Assembly: GCA_905250025.1 (NCBI GenBank)
Contig: CAJNOJ010000228.1
Location: 62,001-126,000, forward strand
From: Adineta ricciae
Taxonomy: Eukaryota > Rotifera > Eurotatoria > Adinetida > Adinetidae
Direction: 5' to 3'
Length of the DNA: 64,000 bases
In this document: positions 56,401 to 64,000 of the stretch, one piece after another
How positions within the stretch are numbered: position 1 is the stretch's first letter
Layout: the number at the start of each line of letters is the position of its first letter
Notes under the pieces: generated by a model
What the model was told of the DNA's origin: nothing
What the model saw: the letters and a program-made list of their open reading frames with translations, nothing else
Database searches by the model: none
Position numbers and translations under genes: made by a program

Positions 56401-58314
56401 CAGCAACGAGAGAAGATAGTGACATTTATTTAGAATTTCTTCATTATCTTCTTTTGTAAGATGACCAATAGTTATTAGGAATTAATCGATTCTGATCTTC
56501 CTTAAACTTTTGTAAATACGTACTTGTGTTGTAGTTCTGCGTTCCGTAGCCAAGATTTCCATACAGTCGAGAAGCGCGATGGTCGTAATCGTAATCGATC
56601 AATCGTACGATGAGATTTGATTGGATGAGTTTATCACACAATGTTCTCCAATCATGTCTGTTTCTCTTGATTGAGTTATAGTCAAGAGTAACTTTTAGTC
56701 ATCGCGTCCATTCGAAGATTTGATAAATCGTCGCAGTAAGAAATCTTATGCTCAGTTTTTTGTGCTACATACCCATGTATCCGCTCGTCGATGAAACCAG
56801 CAATGACGATGACGACTGTCTCGTCTCTAGATGTATATACATGTGCTCTAACGCTGAACTTTCGGTGCGCTATTCACTGATATTTAGAAGCGAAAAGTCA
56901 ATGTATTATCAATGAGAATATCGTCGTTTTTTTTTCTCGTTTTTTCTCTCTCCGTATTCTTGGTGGCCACTGTCTATGTGAATGTCTTTATGTACATGCA
57001 TAACGATAAGGTCGCGTCATTTCTAAAAATGTTAAACATTCTTTTTATGCCATTTTGGGCACATACCCGCCCGCTGTCGTCATTGTTGCGCGACATCAAA
57101 GGTTAGTTACATTTAATTTCTATATTTGGATGTCCATCGTGTCGTCACACCTTGCACGGAGAAAGTAAATGATGTAAAACTTTGTGTTTGTCAATCATTG
57201 GCACATGTGTTGTGTAGCGGCAAATCTTGTTTTTATTCAACTAGTTGATACATGTGTATACATTACTTTATTTAATGAAGTTTGAGAAGTGTGCGTGTTG
57301 GCGGCATGACTAATTTCTTAGCTGTGATCTTGATAAAATAATTATAAAAACATTGAATTAGGATGAGTAAATGTAAGAAATTGACCATCTTCTTCCCTCT
57401 CTCCGTCCACTTGTTATATACTTATCTCTACATATAGATTTACTAAATCCATTCCTTCTCTGAACTTTTCGGATGGAAACGATGATAGATGAGTATTTAA
57501 TTAAGTTCGAAGAAAGCACTTCATTTGTCGTTCAATAAAACAGAAAAACAAAGGAAAAAAATTGACATTCTTGTCTCTGAGATAACTGATCGGTACCTTC
57601 TTTTTCATGTTGAACATGATTTGTTTTCTCATTCATCATTCGCATGTTCAGTAGTTTCTATGTTGACAGGATACTAGTTGTTTCAGTTCAACTTATGTAG
57701 ACGTGCTGTCCCTTTCGGATATCCTGTACATATCATCATCAAACATCGAACATACCGCGCATACAGACGTCAAAACATGCTCGTACATTGTCAGCTCGTC
57801 AAATTAGCTGGAAGATATTCCGTAGTGATCATTATTTTGTTCTTTCATTGTCGACGAGAAAATCTGGAAATAATTTCAGATCAGGAGTCCATATCATCTT
57901 TAATGAATGAGAAAGCAGCTAACACGTGTTCATACTGTTAGAATCAACAATGCGAGAGACCCACATAATGTAAACATTCGAGTAGACACATACAAAGATC
58001 TAGTCAAATTAGAAGCAAGTCTCTAATTAACTAGAGATTACAAAAGACAAGAAAGATGCGAAAAGTAAATTACTGGGTGATAATGATGATGAGCATGAAC
58101 AGTAATATGAGACGAGATGAGAGGAAGAAGAATAAGCAAGTAAACACGTGCCAAATGCCACCGAAAGAAAGAACATAAATAGCCGGTCAATGTTCGTCAG
58201 ATGACCTTTACTAATTTCTACACGAATATCGATCTGTTAAAACTCAAAAGATAAACGAAATGAGAAAAAAATAGTAATTCTTGTGTGTGTTTTTTTTATT
58301 CTAGTGCACGTATC
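53443..58314. promoter_or_regulatory. 4.9 kb non-coding region upstream of NR4A
   Basis: This is by far the longest gene-free stretch in the window. No coherent exon chain was found. It holds a (GA)n run at 55329-55349, a (TC)n/(TTC)n run at 55989-56020, and a perfect donor AG|GTAAGT at 56237-56244 that could end a 5' untranslated exon spliced to the acceptor at 58304. The frames at 54084-54418 and 56912-57106 are not convincing. It probably carries regulatory sequence for NR4A, but no specific element is recognisable. Confidence 0.45.
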
Positions 58315-60878
<2,564 letters not shown>

Positions 60879-62632
60879 TCATCCTGTCCTTTTCTTATTT
60901 ATGAACTTATCTTCCAAAAGTATTATTTCAATCGATTGCCACCATCACCGATGTTCTTCAGTAGTTATTCAAGTCATACGGATCACACCTCTGTCTGTCT
61001 TCCACACATACACACAAACTCCTTTTCTTTTTGATTGTCTTTCGTTCTTGTTGTTGTACAGCACTTGATTGATTATGATGAAAATAACGACTGAAGGACA
61101 CATACATCCGAAAAAAAACCGTATTTTCTTCTTATTCTTCTTGTTCTGTTATCCTTTCGGTCTTCCACATTCAAACCTTTTCATGTGCACCATCACCAGT
61201 GTGACCGATTTATTCTCATTGCTTGTATACAACCTTCGTGGTTTTCTCGTTTTCATTTCCTATTCTCTCTGTTCGGATAGCAGAAATTCGCTTTGCTCTT
61301 TTTCTTTTCTACTAAATCTTAAGCGCGATTGAGAAAATCCAATAAAAAATAATTTATAGAAAGACAATGTTCACATCTTCTTTCTGAAGTTGGTTCAATA
61401 AATGATTTTAACGAAGCATATGCCCAATTCTTCGGTTGGGAGCACGAAAGTCCGCAGATATATATCATCGACGATCGACAGTACCTTCTTGACGAAGCTT
61501 CGTATCGATGAAGGGGAGGTGCTGTGTCCTAAGATATTTTTTGCGTAGTTACGAATAAGTCGAATTAACTAATCAACGAAAGAAACTATCTGTTTGTTTG
61601 TTTCCTATATGTGATCAAGAAATGTGAGACAGGTGTGTCTCGATATTCGCTAGCGTGGGTTGTTTGTTTTTCTTGTGTATATGAATGTGTTCGATGCACA
61701 CTGGCAATTATCATCACGATGATATTTGCCGAAATGTTACCAGTGTACTGGTATATGTGTATGGTGCGTATGCAATCGACAACCGTTTTGAATTACAGGA
61801 GAAGCCAAAACTGAAAGGGCGATTTGGTATCTCATTCCATCGATCATCACTGTTCTGTATTGAAAAATTCTTTCTCTTCGAGCTGCTCGATCGTAGATAG
61901 ATCTTCTTAGTTTCGATTTTAGTAATCGTATGTTTAAAGATGATTGCGAAAAGAGCAATTCGATGCCGATCTAGCAATAATGGCGTCGTCAATGTCATGT
62001 CCTTTACTTAGAACAAAAGAAATTGTTCTTTCTCGACTCCAATCACCAACCAATCAAAGCATATATATATAAACACATATGCCAATCTTGTCGTTTTTTT
62101 CCGGTAGTATTGATGTGTTCTCTATACTCATCATCTATCTGGTTACAAATGTTCTTTATTCGATATGACTACAAAAGATGTAAGCATGATCAGAACGGGA
62201 GAGAGAGAAGGAGAGAAACTTTTCACCGATGTTGTCATCGTGGGTGCCATATCATCATCATCGCCATCACAATAACATTGCCTGAAGGTTTCATCTACCA
62301 CCAGTTGCAACTAATCAGGCTACTTTTGCGCTTCACCACTGTTGATCTCTATCTCGACAACCATTCTTTCATTCATCTCTTTTTTCTTGCTTGTATGGTA
62401 TGTGCACCTTGCTCGATTTGTACATTTTTTTTCTTGATGCACTGTTGATGAAGATGTGTAATCAAAGGAATGAGAGAGAAAGAGTAAGACAACAACAGGT
62501 GTTCGTGTCTGTTATATAGTGCTATTAAGAAACAGAAAAGTGTGCGTATGTTGCGCCTATTGTTAGTCAAAAGAAAGAGATACAAACTGCTCAAAATACA
62601 TCGCTTGTCTGTTGTTCTAGAAGCAATCAGTA
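60879..62632. promoter_or_regulatory. 1.75 kb intergenic region between NR4A and the DM-domain gene
   Basis: No gene is recognised. AATAAA-type signals near 61341 and 61397 may end the NR4A transcript. A pyrimidine-rich acceptor (TCTGTTGTTCTAG, ending at 62620) lies 12 nt before the next ATG. The open frames here are short, on both strands, and lack family resemblance. Confidence 0.45.
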
Positions 62633-63539
62633 ATGGGTGACGAAACGGAAGAAAATCTCGTTGAAGATTCTGATTCCGACGATGAAACAACTGAAATGAC
62701 CACAGAAACAGCAGCAGGAACAGAAAAGCCAGCAGGTGTCAAAACGATTGGCACTGGCCGCAAATCTCTCCGAACACCGAAATGTGCACGATGTCGAAAC
62801 CATGGTGTCGTCTCATGTCTGAAAGTATGTAAACGTTCAGAAATTTTAGTTTATTTCTTACATTGCCTATCGAGTAGGGCCACAAGAAATATTGCCGTTG
62901 GCGTGATTGTACATGTGCAAGTTGTTTACTAGTTGTTGAGCGACAGCGTATTATGGCTGCTCAAGTCGCTCTTCGAAGGTAAGTTGATGTCGGATGCGAA
63001 AAGTTTTTCGTTATTTGAATTCTGTTTAGGCAACAGGCAACGATTAATACTAATAAGACGACAACGACGATGACAAACAGTAATAAATACCGAAATTCAG
63101 CTTTATTCTTGGAACAAAAACGTCTTGCTGTACAAAAAAATCTAAGACAATTACAAGAAAGTTCAATATCCCGAGATGTTATTCGAAGTACAGTCAATTT
63201 CTGATAAGATTTGCAAGAAAACAGAACGTCTTCTTTTGTCTTAAAGGTCTTAAAGCTAAAAGTCATAAGAATGAAAACAATGCACTGAATCGGTTTTCGA
63301 CGACTCCTATTCTCAACGATCGATTGCGTAAACGTCGTTGTTTCGCCGATAAAGAACTGGACAATATTCCAGCCGTCGCAACAACGCTCGAAACCATGGT
63401 GACCAACAGTGCGTTTCGTATGGCGAATCTATCTCGTTTTTGTACACGAGATACATTAGCACCCTCGTTTCCGACGACTAAATCAACACAAAAGAAGTGG
63501 ACTGATTTCTCTGTAGCGGCCATCATTGGTCAAAGTTAA
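62633..63539 (+). CDS. DMRT: DM-domain transcription factor (doublesex/mab-3 related)
   Basis: This is a zinc-dependent minor-groove DNA-binding factor of the Doublesex/MAB-3 family, typically acting in sex or neural differentiation. The N-terminus is acidic ([12 protein letters not shown]). The DM domain runs from [18 protein letters not shown] (to 62824) across an intron into [18 protein letters not shown] and [18 protein letters not shown], with the full Cys/His zinc set and the basic tail. A Thr/Asn-rich linker, a coiled-coil-like segment ([18 protein letters not shown]) and a C-terminal part ending [13 protein letters not shown] follow. Introns: about 62825-62877, 62980-63029 and about 63188-63245. 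The protein is short and no DMA domain is visible, so the DMRT subfamily is not assigned. ATTAAA lies at 63558. Confidence 0.92.
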
Positions 63540-64000
63540 TCTATTTTGTATTGTTTTATTAAATAATTATGTTTGCAAGAAAGAATGACTCCATTTGTCT
63601 ATGTGTTTGCCTTGTTTCGATTGAAAGACACGAGATTTGACATGTTTTTGCGCACAAAACAGTTAAGAACTGAAGAATCAATGTCGAAGAAGAGAGATCT
63701 TTTACGTTCGACCTAGAGGCATGTTGCGTGTGCGAACGATCTTTAGATTGTGTCAATAGTCGATCACATGCATCATTGAATGCATCGTTTGGAACTGTAT
63801 ATATAAATATACGTAGAGAGTAGAATATTCTCAATAACCTTATGCACTGCTCACGACATTTATTTTATTACCATACTAGTAATGAGATCTATTGCACAGA
63901 CAACTTTTATTTTCTTTTTCATGCGAATTTATCGGCTAGTGGTCGATCTACGTAATAGAAATTTATAGCTTCTCGGTGCAACAGTTGACAATTTAACACT
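63540..64000. other. 3' flank of the DM-domain gene
   Basis: ATTAAA at 63558-63563 is a likely polyadenylation signal. Nothing else is recognised up to the window edge. Confidence 0.5.

Noticed and set aside
56444-56641. Minus-strand frame of 65 codons with Tyr/Asn-rich sequence
   Set aside because: It could be a lone terminal exon, but no upstream exon, acceptor chain or homologue is recognisable.
56912-57106. Short plus-strand frame with a signal-peptide-like N-terminus
   Set aside because: It is 64 codons, dominated by Phe/Ser simple sequence, with no partner exon or family resemblance.

Overview
The window is nuclear DNA of a small, gene-dense animal, most likely a bdelloid rotifer. The pointers are AT-rich DNA, introns mostly of about 45-80 bp, a polycystin carrying the NHL-repeat modules that are abundant in bdelloids, a TGTGGG-like (bdelloid telomere-type) tract, and splice-acceptor sites directly before most start codons, as expected for spliced-leader trans-splicing (known in bdelloids). 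Species was not determined. No RNA genes, CRISPR arrays, viral copies or LTR elements were seen.

Layout. 1-2502 (-): PP6 regulatory subunit (SAPS family), running off the left edge. 3830-20201 (+): complete outer-arm axonemal dynein heavy chain of the DNAH9/11/17 group. 20752-25522 (-): a DUF3445/HODM-like haem oxygenase with a membrane anchor, the ciliary DRC5/TCTE1 leucine-rich-repeat protein, and WDR82. 25523-26800: non-coding, with a telomere-like tract. 26801-37509 (-): one large polycystin-1-like gene with two NHL modules and a Ser/Thr-rich stalk ahead of REJ, GPS, PLAT and the channel region. 38287-39459 (+): unrecognised protein with a C-terminal membrane segment. 39765-50386 (-): ADAL, LETM1, KDM8 and a GPC1-like acyltransferase, packed 35, 123 and 37 bp apart in transcription order. 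50669-53442 (+): two tandem purple acid phosphatases. 53443-64000: much sparser, with two transcription factor genes, NR4A (58315-60878) and a DM-domain gene (62633-63539), set in long non-coding flanks.

Main points. (1) LETM1 appears cut by a 3.4 kb block holding a satellite and a LINE endonuclease fragment. The block is bounded by single Ns and by an exact 41-bp duplication, and LETM1 reads straight through if the two copies are merged, so this is most likely a scaffolding error. (2) ADAL-LETM1-KDM8-GPC1 looks like an operon resolved by trans-splicing. (3) The NHL-polycystin is built from symmetrical phase 1-1 exons, a mark of exon shuffling. Dynein and DRC5 both serve motile cilia; the other neighbours share no evident pathway.
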